Assembly: GCF_029873635.1 (NCBI RefSeq)
Contig: NC_080422.1
Span: 1,716,001 to 1,780,000 of the forward strand
DNA: 64,000 bases
Direction: 5' to 3'
DNA from: Malania oleifera
Lineage: Eukaryota; Streptophyta; Magnoliopsida; Santalales; Ximeniaceae
Shown: positions 11,191-23,274 of the stretch, one piece after another
Position numbering within the stretch: position 1 is the first letter of the stretch
Layout of the letters: every line of letters begins with the position of its first letter
The notes under the pieces: model-generated
Told to the model about the DNA's origin: nothing
Seen by the model: only the letters and a program-made list of their open reading frames with translations
Databases searched by the model: none
Program-made: the position numbers and the translations under genes

Positions 11191-12648
11191 CTAGAACTCT
11201 TCCTACTCTCCATCTCTCTAGATTTCTTCGTTGTTCGTTGCGAGAATCGTTAATCTGAAGTTACCACGAGGATCGTGGAAGGATTCTCTACAAAACCTAC
11301 AGATCGGAATCCCGTTTCAGAGATTTTTGGGTTTCGGCTTAAAATCGAGGTAAGGCTCGGTTTACTTTTCTGATACGATAGTTTGGTAGAGGACGGAGTT
11401 GTGAGTATATTTTGTACTATGATTTGTAGGTTTTTAGAACTCGGTTCACTGTTTAGGTTTATATTAGTTATTTTTGAAATCGGACTCGGTAGAACTATCG
11501 TCCACGGTCTTGTGTGTGTTTTAACTACTCATTTGTGGGGGATCTAACGGGTAAAACTATGGATTTTTCATGATTACAATTTTGGGAAAAGGGGGCGATC
11601 GGCTACATCCTTGGTTTTGTTGAAAACTTTGTGTGTATAATGATTTATACTGTGATATAAGGATGGTCGTGCCTTGACTTGTTTTAAACTGTATGTGTTT
11701 AGAAAATCATGATTTTAGATTACCAAATGGGTGTGGTTTGTTTGGTTATATGAGCATGCATGTTTGTGTTTTGGTTGAAATGCAGTAAGAACTGGGTTCC
11801 AAATTGTTCTAGGTACGAAAGAGTGTCCGGCTCTATATCTGAAGGCATGTGTTTATCACCTGCCAAGTAGGCAAGAGTGCCCGACTCTATATCCGAGGGC
11901 GTGAGCCTATATCAGCTGATCACCGAAGGGTGTGGATCCACCAGTTAGCACCGGTACGATGCCATGGTAGTCTAGGACTAGCTATGTGCCGGTGGCGCCG
12001 TGTATTGCGGGTTGGCTACGGGCTAACGCCGGATATCAAAGACCAACTTTGGGCCAAGGGGTGTGACGACACCGAGTTGATCATGAGTGTGCGTATGCGT
12101 GTGTGTGCGTGTATGCACTGTACTGGAACTGCATTGTGAAAACATTGGAAATGCTTTTAACTGTGTATATATTTGCTGTCATGATAACACTCAAATGCCA
12201 CACACTAGTGTAACCTGTATTTGCCTTACTGAGATGTGTCTCACCCCTACTGTACGTACATTTTTACAGGTCCTTCGAGTAATCGAGACTAGCGTCCTTA
12301 GGTTAAAAGCATAGTGGCCGATGTACTACAGGTAGCGCTTGGGTAAGTGCTAGGACTTATGTTTTGTGGGTTGCCATTTTGAGATGTGTTGGGCACTCAT
12401 TTGTACGTTTTTAATGGAACCTTGTTCCTGCTCTTGTATAGACTCTGGTATAGTACAATGCTTGTGGAAAAAGACATATTTCTACTACATATATTTTGTT
12501 GTGTTTGGATATGTATAGGGTGCCTAGGAACCCCACGGGGTCGGACCCTCATCCTTTGTATTGTATCTGTGGATAGTTTATATGATACAGGGACAAGTTA
12601 GATTACATTTTCACCCCTGGGTCCCATTTCCGGGTTCGGGGCGTGACA
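10781..12648 (+). repeat. E1 3' LTR
   Basis: Begins TGTAAGAACC directly after the polypurine tract GGAGGGGAGAC and ends GCGTGACA before TACTA. Palindrome array 10852-11045; TATAAAT at 11062; CT run 11106-11187; conserved block CTTACTGAGATGTGTCTCA from about 12226; acceptor-like TTTTTACAG ending at 12269. It matches the 5' LTR along its length. Confidence 0.9.
11106..11187 (+). repeat. CT microsatellite in E1 3' LTR
   Basis: About 80 bp of CT dinucleotides with rare interruptions, 40 bp downstream of the LTR TATA box. Confidence 0.95.
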
Positions 12649-12826
12649 TACTAGTTATTTTTTAAAATCATTTTGAGAATATAGTTTGGTTTTCTCCTGA
12701 ATTATTTCTTTGATATATATCTTTTGGGAGAAAATTATTTATTGCACAAATACTTCCTTGAACATAAACTCCAGATTCCCCAAATCCTTTTATTTGCAAA
12801 AATCTTTGTTGGAGAATATATTTCTC

Positions 12827-12862
<36 letters not shown>

Positions 12863-13360
12863 TCATATATATTATTTGTGCAAAAAAATATTGAAAGAGC
12901 AAAACCCTAGGTTCTCCTATATTATTATTGAAATATCCTTTTGGAGAAAATTTTTTATTAGGGTTTAAATATATTTAAGCACCTTTATTCTACTGAGCAT
13001 AAATCATATCATATTGGAGTGCATGTATTTAGTGTTTAAAATGTGTACATTTCTGCTTACATTTTTCAGAAGCATTTTCATGTACAAAAATGTTTTTCAT
13101 GTACTGGTTGGGTTCAGCCCGTTAATTGAACTGCGGAGTCTTAACCCCATAAGTGAGATCAGTTCGGTTCAGTCCGAAAATTAAACTGGAGAGTCTCAGC
13201 CTCGTAAGTGAGATTAGTTCGGCTCAGCCTAGTAATTGAGTTGGGGTTTTCCTCACCCCGTAAGGAGAGGATGTAAAAGGCTTTTGCTCCTCCCGTTTAA
13301 GTGAGCAGTGTTAGTGTAATCCTTGGGGGGTATGCCCAAGGCAGGGACGTAGGCTAGTTT

Positions 13361-15781
13361 TGTAACGCCCCGAACCTTTAAACCCGGGTTCGGTGTGTTA
13401 TACTTGATAAAATCCTGATAATCCATAATTCAATACATACGCAGCGGAAAACATAAACATAATCTCCATAAACATAGTTCTACAATACCAACATTCCATA
13501 ATACCAGAGTTTGTTATATCCTAACTAGAAATCCATAAAATTTATCCATCACCTGAATTTCCACATATACATATCCCCTAAAACATTGCAGTATTTTCAC
13601 AATTATTCATCCCTCAACATCTTTAAAACATAACAACATAAAACATAAACATATACATCCCCAAAATATGCTCAACATATACCTTTTCTTTTATAGTCCT
13701 AAAAAATGTTAAAATACCCTCGAGCTCCTAAGCCTGACTTCCTAAAAAAGAAACATTCATATTCGGATGAGACACATCTCAGTAAGAGAAGAAACATACA
13801 TATTAAAACAGCGTGTGGCCAACATGAGGTAAATAGATATCATTTTAATTACATTTGCAAATCATTACGTAACATTGAAATCGTATTCTGAACCCACACA
13901 ATCACATGCAAATATTTAATCCACGAGATTACCCAAGGATAACGGCGATTACCCGCCCATACAAGTAGCAACCCTCTACTCTGATACTTAGGCAACCCTA
14001 AGGTCACAACTAAAGCATACCAGGGCACTTACCTTACTCAGTAAGCCCTCAAGTGTTAGATTAATCTCGTACTCACACAGTTCAACAATAGCTTACCGGC
14101 AAAGGCCCTAAGGATAGGGAAATTTACCCGCCCATACAAATAGGTTCCCTTTGCCCTAGTACGTTATGCAGCTACTGCCACATCTGAAGCTACTAGTGCA
14201 CTTACCTTTCTTAGCAAGTTCTCAGGAGAAGAGTACACCTCGCCCAATCGTAACATGTTCCACGTACATACATACATCTAATATCATAATTCGTTACTCT
14301 TTCTATCATTATTCAATCATTCACATCCATTCATGTTCATAGGTTAACATTGCATTGCATTTCACTTTAAGTGACTCTTTCCCATTTGTATCGTTCACGT
14401 TTCACATTTCATTTCATTGCATTCTCATTCCATTGTCATTTCATTGCATAACATTTTCATTTAATTCCTTTGTACTATAGCTGGTCTTTAGCCATCATCA
14501 GTTAGTCCATATAGAAATGCGCTAGAATCTGCTAATAGTTAGTCCACATAAAAATGCACTAGAATCTTCTAACAGTTAGTCCACATAGAAATGCGCTAGA
14601 ATCTTCTAATAGTTAGTCAACATATAAATGCGCTAGAATCTGCTAACATGGCTGTCTTTCAGCTATTTACATTTGCATGGTTACATTTAACATACACAAG
14701 CAACATTGTCCATATCATACTTTATTCTCAATACTTTACTTATTTAGCCTGCATCTCATACATTTAACATATATTTGGACAAAATCTCATGCCACACAAT
14801 TTAACAATAAAATTCATATGCATTCCTTACAAAATAAGCCAACTCATAATTAACATTTATACGATGTAAATACATTTCATTTCTTATTTAATTCCTTAGA
14901 AAATTCCTTTCACTTTCATCCGTTTAGTTTCACATATACATAATTATATCGACAATCCTAGGCTCAAAAAACATAAATTTCATGGCTGGCATTTTAAACC
15001 CATATAAAAACATATATACATAAATAACACATAATCCTTTTTAATTTATAAAAACCTGATTTAATACATAAATTTCCTCCTTACCTGACTTTCAAATTAT
15101 GCTAGCAGGATCCCCGAACCGATACCCACAATGTTTACTTGGACCTTGAATCCAAAAATCCTATTTAATTAAATAAATTTCAATTAACTCAATTCTTAAG
15201 AAAAACACCTATTTACTACTTCTTAGGCTCCAAATAACATTATGCCTTAATAAAATCCCAAAATAACTTACTTACCATACTTTTGGGATGTTTTCCAAAC
15301 CTCTCAATCCAACGATCAGCTCCTACAGCTTTGCAGAGAACGATCCTACGAACCTCGTAGTGGTTCCAAATTGTCAAATCGGGTGGAAACTGGCCCAAAA
15401 TCGAAGAGAGAAGGTAGGAAAACCATTTTTAGAGAGAGAGAGTGAAGAAGGTTCGTGAATTATGCTGGAAAATGAAGAACGGCCTATTTATAGACAAGGC
15501 TTCGTCGACGAGGCACTGTAGAGACTTCGTCAACGAGAAGATACCTTCGTCGCCGAAATTCAGAGCTTCAAAATATACTCTCTCAAGATTCCTTCGTCGA
15601 CGAGAAACTAGATTCGTCGACGAGCTTCAGAAGGACACTCGTCGATGAGGACAGGACATTCGTCGACGAGGCCTGTTGTTCCTCTTCTAATTTCTTTCCC
15701 TTTTCCTTATTACCCATTAATCCATTTCATTTATTGTATTTCCTAATTATTTTAATCATTTTAATTTTTTGGGTCTTTACA
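13361..15781 (-). mobile_element. S2: gypsy solo LTR inside copia LTR C1
   Basis: A 2.42-kb LTR in minus orientation: its start is the complement of GGGTCTTTACA (15771-15781) and its end the complement of TGTAACGCCCCG (13361). The flanks are AGTTT (13356-13360) and GGTTT (15782-15786), one difference. Copia LTR sequence continues across the gap (GACGTAGGCTA, then GGCTGAACCTCG). It holds a TCGTCGACGA-like array (15500-15670), TATAAAT on the minus strand at 15486-15492, the conserved hairpin block (13765-13787), an acceptor-like site (13742) and a 37-bp tandem array (14501-14647). It is related to S3, which lacks the palindrome array. Confidence 0.88.
14501..14647 (-). repeat. Tandem array, four ~37-bp units
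   Basis: Four head-to-tail copies of a unit around GTTAGTCCACATAGAAATGC plus GCTAGAATCTGCTAA, inside S2. Two related units in opposite orientation occur in S3 near 22045-22140, so the array belongs to this LTR family and differs in copy number between members. Confidence 0.85.
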
Positions 15782-16082
15782 GGTTTGGCTGAACCTCGAT
15801 AACAAATGTCATGTGTCACTTTCTCCCTATCTCATTTAAATTACTGCACTTTAATTTCCACATGTGTATACTTTCATTTGTCATTATAATTATTTGCATG
15901 CTCACCTCTATTTTAAATGGGATATGTTTCACATGTATGTCTGCTTTTATTGTTTTTTTAATTTACTTACACACGTGAAAATATGATATGATATGTTGTG
16001 AATGGGCGAAACATTTAAATTAGACGAAAAGTTTTAAAACCCAATTCACCCCCGCCCTCTTGGGATTGCACCAAAGCTAACA

Positions 16083-16714
16083 CTTCGACATACTAATTGC
16101 CCATCCATCCGGCGATGGACACGTGGAAAATCTCGCTAGTTCATCCAGCAAGATTTGCTTCATCCCTTACAGACCCCTTCCTCGTTCCATTTTGCAAGCA
16201 AACAGAGAGCACGATCCTCCTATGCAGGCTTTGCAGAGAGACCTGGAGGCAAAGTAGGTGACCGTTGCTGAGGCCGAACATGTTGCAGGTTTCAGGTGAC
16301 CGTTGCTCGTCGGGAGGCTTCCTATCCATTGAGGAGTAGGTATATAAACTCGAGGAGATGGGGTAAGATGATTTCCACCATTTGCTTTGTTGATAAATTT
16401 GAAATTAATTTTTTTGATCGAAGAGTTTGTTTGATTGATAAAAGAGTTTAGTGTGCCTTTCAATTTGTTGTTTGAAGGCTTCGTTTGGAAACACCCAAGT
16501 TTAAGGTTAGGATTTTTTTGTGTTTGAAATTTATTTCTTATGATGCAGTATGTATGCCCTAACAAAAACGAGATGCATGATTTAAATTTTTTTATTTGGA
16601 TTATATTATCATTTTTTATGTCAATGTTCTTTAGCATATTTATATAATCATCTTTCTCTTGTTTGATATATTTGCATTTTTATTTCTAAATGCATGTTTC
16701 AATTCTACTCCCAT
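16083..16714. other. Host segment: third palindromic unit, then unassigned DNA
   Basis: The third unit of the 293-422 palindromic tandem (CATCCGGCGATGGACACGTGG, then the AAATCTCGCTAG palindrome at about 16128-16158) is followed by about 550 bp that I cannot assign. Within it, AGGTGACCGTTGCT occurs twice (near 16255 and 16295), and a TATATAAA at 16341 is followed by a GGGTAAG donor-like site near 16360. That combination would fit an orphaned promoter and leader. Open frames here are short and unconvincing. E2 inserted at the right end of this segment. Confidence 0.4.
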
Positions 16715-18462
16715 TGTAACGACCTAGCCTTTTTATACGGACCAGTACCATTAACACAAATATAGAATACCTGTACCTGCTAAACATACATAGAATAGCC
16801 GCCCTAAACAGGGACATATGAGTATAAATCATACATAATTATAATGTAAATGTTGCGGAAAAACATAAACATTCATTGGGATTTCTGCTAGACTTATACC
16901 AGAGCTTACTATTATATCCTCAAATGCATATATATATATCCAAACATAGAACATAACTTGTTATTACAACCCTCCAAAAAAGAACTCCAACCAAGTCCAA
17001 TACATTATCAGAACACTTACGTGGACTAAACCAAAAACAACCTCCTGAGTCCCTCTAGCTACTAGGACCAACGTCCTGATGGACCTGAAAACAAAGGTTA
17101 AATGTGGGGTGAGACACTTCTCAGTAAGGTGGAAAGTATTACAACAATGTGTGACTGCATATGCCCATTTTAATCAAATTCAATACATACAACGACCATT
17201 TTTCAATATGGTGGTGCAACAGGTATAATAACGTAAATACGATATATTTCTTCCATAAAAGTCTTTAAATCATGTATATGAATATTAGAACAATGACCAC
17301 CTTGGTATGACATAATTACGCCTATTTACCTTGTGGCACAGGTTGTGCACTGATGACTCTAACATGCCTTGTTTGTGCAGACATTGCTGAGCATCTATTC
17401 TATAGTCCAACTGCCTCCCCTGGTCTATTATTTCACCAGTGATTACAAACTCCTGCAAGCCGACTATCTGATGTACCCACACTGATTCACATGTGTGGTT
17501 GCACTATACTTACCAGCTACGGAATTGAACCTTTTATTTCCTGAGTGTCTTTCAACCCCTGTAGACTGAAGTATATTTCAACTCCATCTTCTAAAGTATA
17601 TTTCAACTCCTTTGGTAGCAAGTTGTGTTTCCATTTATCATATATACAATTCATAATGAAAATATAATAACCTATGCAATTCAAGTATTTTCACAAACTC
17701 ATTCAATCACTTTGGGTATAAACCAGCACACACTCTCTCGGTTTACCCTTTTTAGGTATAAAGCACGGTATATAACCGGCACCTGTTTTCCACATTTCAG
17801 TATAGCAAAATGGAACTCTAGTTGCCATAATTCATACAAATATTATAAAAGATTCACACGTTCTATTTCAGTACACAAATCACACTAGTTTGAATGAAAA
17901 CTCGCTATATCATATAAACATTCCATAACATCATTTAAATGGAAAAAATAAAGGATTCAAGCATATCCTACTACAGTATTAACGTAATAAAGTGGTTTTG
18001 TAAAGTTTGGAGATCATACGCCAAAATTCTTGTTTTACCCAAAAATCGTAAAATAGTAAAACTGGCATTTCTACCTGGTGGAATTTAGCAAATAAGCAGT
18101 TAAATCATATATATAAGCATAAATTAACTTTTTAGCAGTTTAGTTTTTATAAAAATACTATTGTAAACAAATTCCCCTTACCTTAAACCCGAATATGGAA
18201 ATACAAATGAAACGGTCCAAACCAACAACCCGGGATCCTCGAAACCTAAAAACCACAGAACATTACCTTACTACAATTTTGACTACTATCCAACTTTCTA
18301 TTCGAAAACCATATCAGATCCTTACCTCGATTTTTGGGACAACCCAAAAATCTTCTAAATGACGATCTGATCTGCTATATTTGTAGAGTTTCCTCCTCTG
18401 ATCCACGCAGGAACCTTTGTTTGCGGAAGCGGATGACGAACGGCGAAGGATCGTAGAGAGAG

Positions 18463-18517
<55 letters not shown>

Positions 18518-18859
18518 CCGCTGGTTCTAGAGAGAGAGGGAGAGCTTTTGGGAGAAACTTAGCCCTTAAGCAACCAAAATGGATATTTATAGGGCCCTTG
18601 ACCGAGTCCAACTCATCGACGAGGTGGCTCATCGATACAGCTCGACAACGAAGCCATTCCTTCGTCAACAAACCTCATTCGGATATTTTCTCTGACCCGC
18701 TCGGTATTTCCTTGTTGACGACGCTCTGAATTTCGTCGACGAGGCTCTAAAGGGACTTTGTCGACGAACTTGCTGCCCTTGTTGACAAACCCTGCTGTAT
18801 AACTCCCCTTTATTCTATTTCTTATGTATTTTCCTTATTTACAGGTTCGAGTCTCAACA
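16715..18859 (-). repeat. E2 3' LTR
   Basis: 2.1-kb LTR. On the minus strand: palindrome array 18795-18600, TATAAAT at 18591-18585, CT run (GA on plus strand) 18512-18455, GTAAGG donor-like site near 18328, conserved block 17129-17106, and acceptor-like TTTTCAG ending at about 17085. The plus-strand polypyrimidine stretch TCTCCCCTCCTT after 18859 is the polypurine tract of the element. Confidence 0.88.
18455..18512. repeat. GA microsatellite in E2 3' LTR
   Basis: GA run on the plus strand, CT in the sense of the LTR, about 70 bp downstream of its TATA box. The counterpart in the 5' LTR is at 28281-28324 and is shorter. Confidence 0.95.
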
Positions 18860-19129
18860 ATCTCCCCTCCTTATAAGAATTTCGTCCCCGAAATTCATTT
18901 AATCGCTGCTATGCATAATATTATCTTATAGTTTCTTTCTATCGAAGAGTCGGCAGCCACCTACAAAGAGACTTTGGCCCGAATTCATTACATACCCTCA
19001 CATATTGCGGAGGAATACCATGGTTACAAAAAGATAATCCGGAAGATTACATACACACACAAAACTCTCCTGAAGATCATGCCATTTAATCTAAACCATC
19101 TATACTACTACACATACTTACGTACTACC

Positions 19130-20698
19130 AAATAACGGCGGGTACTTCTGATGTATTTCAGATTCTAATTCCCATGAAGCTTCTTCCACTACATGGTTAC
19201 ACCATAATATATTTACTAACGGTATTTCCTTAGTCCATAACTGCTAAACCTTACGATCCAATACTTGTACTAGTACCTCCTCATATGATAAAGCATCACT
19301 GATCTTTAGAGGTTCGTAACTCAGTACGTATGATGGATCTGGTACGTACTTCCTCAGTACAAACACGTGAAATACATCATGAACTCTGGATAGTGCTGGG
19401 GGTAATGCCACTCGATAAGCGATTGAACCTATCCTTTTAAGGATCTCGAAAGGCCCGATGTACCGAGGACTTAGCTTCCTCTTCTTTCCGAATCTTATCA
19501 CCCCTTTCATTGGAGCGATCCTCAAAAACACCATGTCTCCTACCTCAAATTCCAACTCCCATCGATAAGTATCAGCATAACTCTTCTGTCGCTGCTTTGA
19601 TTCTTTCCCTGATCAACTCGACCTTTGCAGAGGCCTGTTGAACTAGTTCTGGACCCAATAACTGCGGCTCACGTACCTAATCCCAGAACAATGGAGATCG
19701 ACACCGACGACCAAACAGCGCCTCATAAGATGCCATCTCAATGCTAGCCTGGTAACTGTTGTTATACGCAAACTCAACAAGCGGTAGATACCATATCCAA
19801 CTATCACTAAAATCCAATACACAAGCCTGCAACATATCTTCTAATGTTTGAATAGTCCTCTCCAATTGTCCATCCATCTGTGGGTGAAAATACGTACTGA
19901 ACATCAATCATGATCCCAAGGCATCCTGTAGACTCTTCTAGAAATGAGATGTAAAATGCGGATCTCGATCTGAAACAATAGAAAAACAGGAACACCATGA
20001 AGTCATACCACCTCTTGCACATAAAGTTCTACCAACTTATTCAGAGAGTAACTGACTCTGATTGGAATGAAATGTGCAGTCTTCTTCAGTCGATCCACTA
20101 TAACCTATATAGCATTCTGCCCATGCATCGCCGCAGGTAAGCCCATCAGAAAATCCATCGTGATGTGCTCCCATTTCCACTCAGGAATACCAAGTGGCTG
20201 AAGGGGTCCTGCAGGCCTCTGATGCTCTGCTTTGATCCGCTAACATGTCAGGCACTGCTCTACAAAATAGGCAATCTCCCTTTTCATGTTGGAACACTAG
20301 AAAGATTCCCTCAAATTTCGGTACATCTTTGTACTACCAAGATGTACGGTGTAGAGTGAACGGTGTGCATCCTCTAGAATGACTTGCTTAATCTCGGCAT
20401 CATTCGGTACACAAACTCTACTGGGAAATCTCAATATCCCATCACCAGAGATACTGAAATCCGAGTTCAATCCCTTTGAACTCCTTCCATAACCTCAACT
20501 AACTCTGGATCCCCCCCCCCTCTGCATTACACGGATCCTCTCCTGCAAAGTTGGCTGCACCACCAAACTGGCAAGAATGGCCTAATGATTTCCTTCCACC
20601 ACCTCTAAGCCCAACCGTTCAAGGTCCATACAGATCCGATGCTGTACTTTCATTGCCGAGACTGACGCATCAACAAACTCCCGACTCAGGGCATCGGC
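19130..20698 (-). pseudogene. E2 integrase and chromodomain-like tail
   Basis: Minus-strand integrase signals: the core near 19680-19900 (QTLEDMLQACVLDF, LVEFAYNNSYQASIE), and the upstream zinc-binding part around 20260-20400. The C-terminal segment 19555-19244 has RYIGPFEILKRIGSIAYRVA and ALSRVHDVFHVFVLRKYV, followed by a chromodomain-like end. RNase H homology begins again at 20698, where S3 separates it from the rest of pol. Fossil, several breaks. Confidence 0.85.
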
Positions 20699-20932
20699 TG
20701 TAAAGACCCGAAAATTTAAAAGGACTAAAATAATTTGAAAAAAAAAAATAAATAAAATAACAGATAAATAAATAAAAGGAATGGCGTGGGAAAAAGAAAA
20801 AAAAATTAAAAAAATTAATTAAGAAAAAAAATTAAATTAAATTAAGATAAATTAAATAATTAAATAATTAATTATTAAATTAAACATTTTTACATTGATT
20901 TAAAAAAAAACAAACTAATTGAAATAAGAGAA

Positions 20933-20964
<32 letters not shown>

Positions 20965-23269
20965 TATATTAACTTACTAATATATATATATAAAGTGTAA
21001 GAAGAAAGTTTAATACATAAATATATAAAGTAACTGACCGAAGAAGAAGAAAGAAGAAGCTGGAGTGCCTGCCCCCCCCCCCTCTGCAAAACTTTTTGCA
21101 TGCCGCGCCCCTCCGTCTCTGTCTCTCTCCTTCTCTCAATTTCTTGATGAGTTTGCGACGGATCGGAAATGGAAGGTGCCATTGGAATCCTGGTTCCGCT
21201 GCAGACATTTCTACTGGAGTAGATTTTTCATGGGAACGACTTAGGCACTGTTCTTAGGAAAAGGTAATTTTTTCCCATTTTCTCAATTTCGTTGTTAATA
21301 TGTGGTTAAATCGAAGAACAAATACCACCATGGGGACCTAGTCGTCGTCGTCATCATTTTGGCGTAGGTAATTTTCCAATTTGAGTTTTCTAGGCCCTAC
21401 TCCAAAGCGAGAGTGGGATTTGGGAAATTTGACAATTTGGCTAAATTTAAGGGTATTATTATTTATTTAGGAATTATGACCCTAGGAAATATTTAAATAA
21501 TATTTTATTCAAGAATAATTTATTGGAACTAGGAATTTAATTTCAGGGTTCGGGTGAGCACCGCAAATATTTTTCAAAGTCCCTGTTGGCGTAGTTTGAG
21601 AAATCAGGTAAGGGAAAAAATATATATTAAATCATAATTTTTATGAATTTAATAGAAAAATAAATTGTGTTATATATACGTGTATATATTTCGATATGGG
21701 TAAAATGCCAACTGTTTAAATTATATTTTTTCGAGTTTAGGACTGTTTATTAGATATGTATATACGAAAATGAACGGATTAAAGTGGAAAAATATTTTCG
21801 GGATAATTATGTAAGAAATGAAAGGTATTTTCAGTATATAAATGTTAAATGTTAGTTGGCTTATTTTACAGGCAATGTATGAATTTTACTATTAAATTGT
21901 GTGGCATGAGAATCTGTGCAAATATATATTAAATGTATGAGATGCAGGCTAAGTAAGTAAAGCAATGAGAATAAAATATGATATGGACAATGTTGTCTGT
22001 GTATGTTAAATGTAGCCATGTAAAGGTACGACAGCTGAAAGCAGGGTTAGTAGATTCTAACTCATTTCTATGTAGACTAAGTTATGACAGCTAAAAGGAG
22101 CTGTGTTAGATTCTAGCGCATTTCTATGTGGACTAACAAATGACGGCTAAAGAGCGGTTGTAGTATAAAGGAATGAAATGAAAATGTTATGAAATAAAAT
22201 GACAAGGAATGACAATGCAATGAAATGAAATGTGAAATGTGAATGATACAAATGGGAAAGAGTCACTTAAAGTGAAATACAAGGAAATATTAAGTTATAA
22301 ACATGAAAGAATGTGAATGATTGAATAACGATGGAAAGAATGATGTATTATGATATTAGAAGTACCTATGTACGTAGAACATGTTACAATTGGGCGAGGC
22401 GTACCTTTCGCCTGAGGGCTTGCTGAGTAAGGCGAGTGCACTAGTAACTACAGATGTGGCAGTAGCCGCATAACGTACTAGGGCAAAGGGAACCTACTTG
22501 TATGGGCGGATAGATTTCTCTATCCTTAGGGCCTTCACCGATAAACTTTTGTATGAACTATGTGAGTACGAGATCAATTTAACACTTGAGGGCTAACTGA
22601 GTAAGTTAAGTGCCCTGGTATGCTTAAATTGTGACCTTCGGGTTGCTAAATGTATCAGAGCAGAGGGGTGCTACTTGTATGGGCGGGTAATCACCCCTAT
22701 CCTTGGGAAATCTCGTGGGTTAAACATTTGCATGTGTTTGAATAGGATCAGAGAATGATTTTAAAGATTGTGTTAACGATTTTTAAATGTTAAATATTAT
22801 GTTGATTATAAACTCATGTTGGTCACACACTATTTTAATATATTGTTTCTTCCCTTACTGAGATGTGTCTCACCCGAATATGAATTTTTTTTTTTCAGCA
22901 TTTCCTCGAGATCAAGCTTTGAGAGCTCGAGGTTTTTATAGCATTATTGGGAAATAGAAAAATAAAATGGTATAATTCTATGTTAATTTTGGGATGCAAA
23001 TATTTATGTTTTACATCCTTATATTTTAAGTCTGTGGAGAAAAGAAAGTTTGTGAACATACTGAAATATTTTGGAGATAAATGTAATTATGGAAATGCAG
23101 GTGTTGGATAATTTATTATAAATTATAGTTAGAATTAGTAAACTCTGGTATTATGTTATATGGAGATTATGATTATGTTTTCCACTGCGTATGTTATGGA
23201 TTATGATTTATTAGGGATTTTATCAGGTTTAACGCGCCGGACCCGGGTTTTAGGGTTCGGGGTGTTACA
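20699..23269 (+). mobile_element. S3: gypsy solo LTR inside E2, without palindrome array
   Basis: A 2.57-kb LTR, TGTAAAGACCCG to GGGGTGTTACA, lies between identical TCGGC duplications (20694-20698 and 23270-23274). It belongs to the same family as S2, but its first 500 bp are AT-rich with an AT microsatellite (20935-20957) and a C tract (21072-21081) in place of TCGTCGACGA repeats. It keeps the conserved block CTTACTGAGATGTGTCTCA from about 22854 and an acceptor-like TTTTTCAG ending at 22898. It also carries a GAGGGCTTGCTGAGTAAGG block (22415) shared with S5 and E5. It is inserted in the RNase H region of E2, antisense to it. Confidence 0.9.
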
Positions 23270-23274
23270 TCGGC

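Larger units (their letters stand above)
1668..12648 (+). mobile_element. E1: Ty3/gypsy chromovirus (Del/Tekay-like), full length, broken
   Basis: A full-length gypsy element lies between perfect TACTA target duplications (1663-1667 and 12649-12653). Parts in order: 5' LTR 1668-3561, tRNA-Met primer site near 3565, gag about 3888-4870, protease, reverse transcriptase, RNase H (split by solo LTR S1), integrase, chromodomain-like C-terminus to about 10515, polypurine tract at 10770-10780, and 3' LTR 10781-12648. The pol order PR-RT-RH-IN with a C-terminal chromodomain-like segment is that of plant chromoviruses, and the 1.9-kb LTRs suggest the Del/Tekay lineage. The coding region is a fossil with on the order of ten or more breaks. 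The two LTRs differ by several percent by eye, more in the CpG-rich U3, so the insertion is probably a few million years old. Confidence 0.9.
423..16082 (+). mobile_element. C1: copia solo LTR (SIRE/Maximus-like), split by later insertions
   Basis: A Ty1/copia LTR begins TGTTGAC at 423 and ends GCTAACA at 16082, flanked by CTTCA (418-422) and CTTCG (16083-16087), a 5-bp target duplication with one difference. The LTR itself is in three pieces, 423-1667, 12654-13360 and 15787-16082, about 2.2 kb in all. The intervening DNA is gypsy element E1 and solo LTR S2, each with its own target duplication. Its 5' start, its GGCAGGGACGTAGGC block and its CTCTTGGGATT terminal region match C2 and C3. No copia internal region is attached, so it is a solo LTR and the oldest insertion in this nest. 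A TATAAAT lies at 1422. Confidence 0.85.

Noticed and set aside
14501-14647. Regular 37-bp repeats resembling a CRISPR array
   Set aside because: Units are contiguous without unique spacers, in a plant LTR; a minisatellite explains them.
16167-16637. 156-residue minus-strand ORF
   Set aside because: No family features, composition typical of AT-rich intergenic DNA, no codon pattern. Considered as a host gene and dropped.
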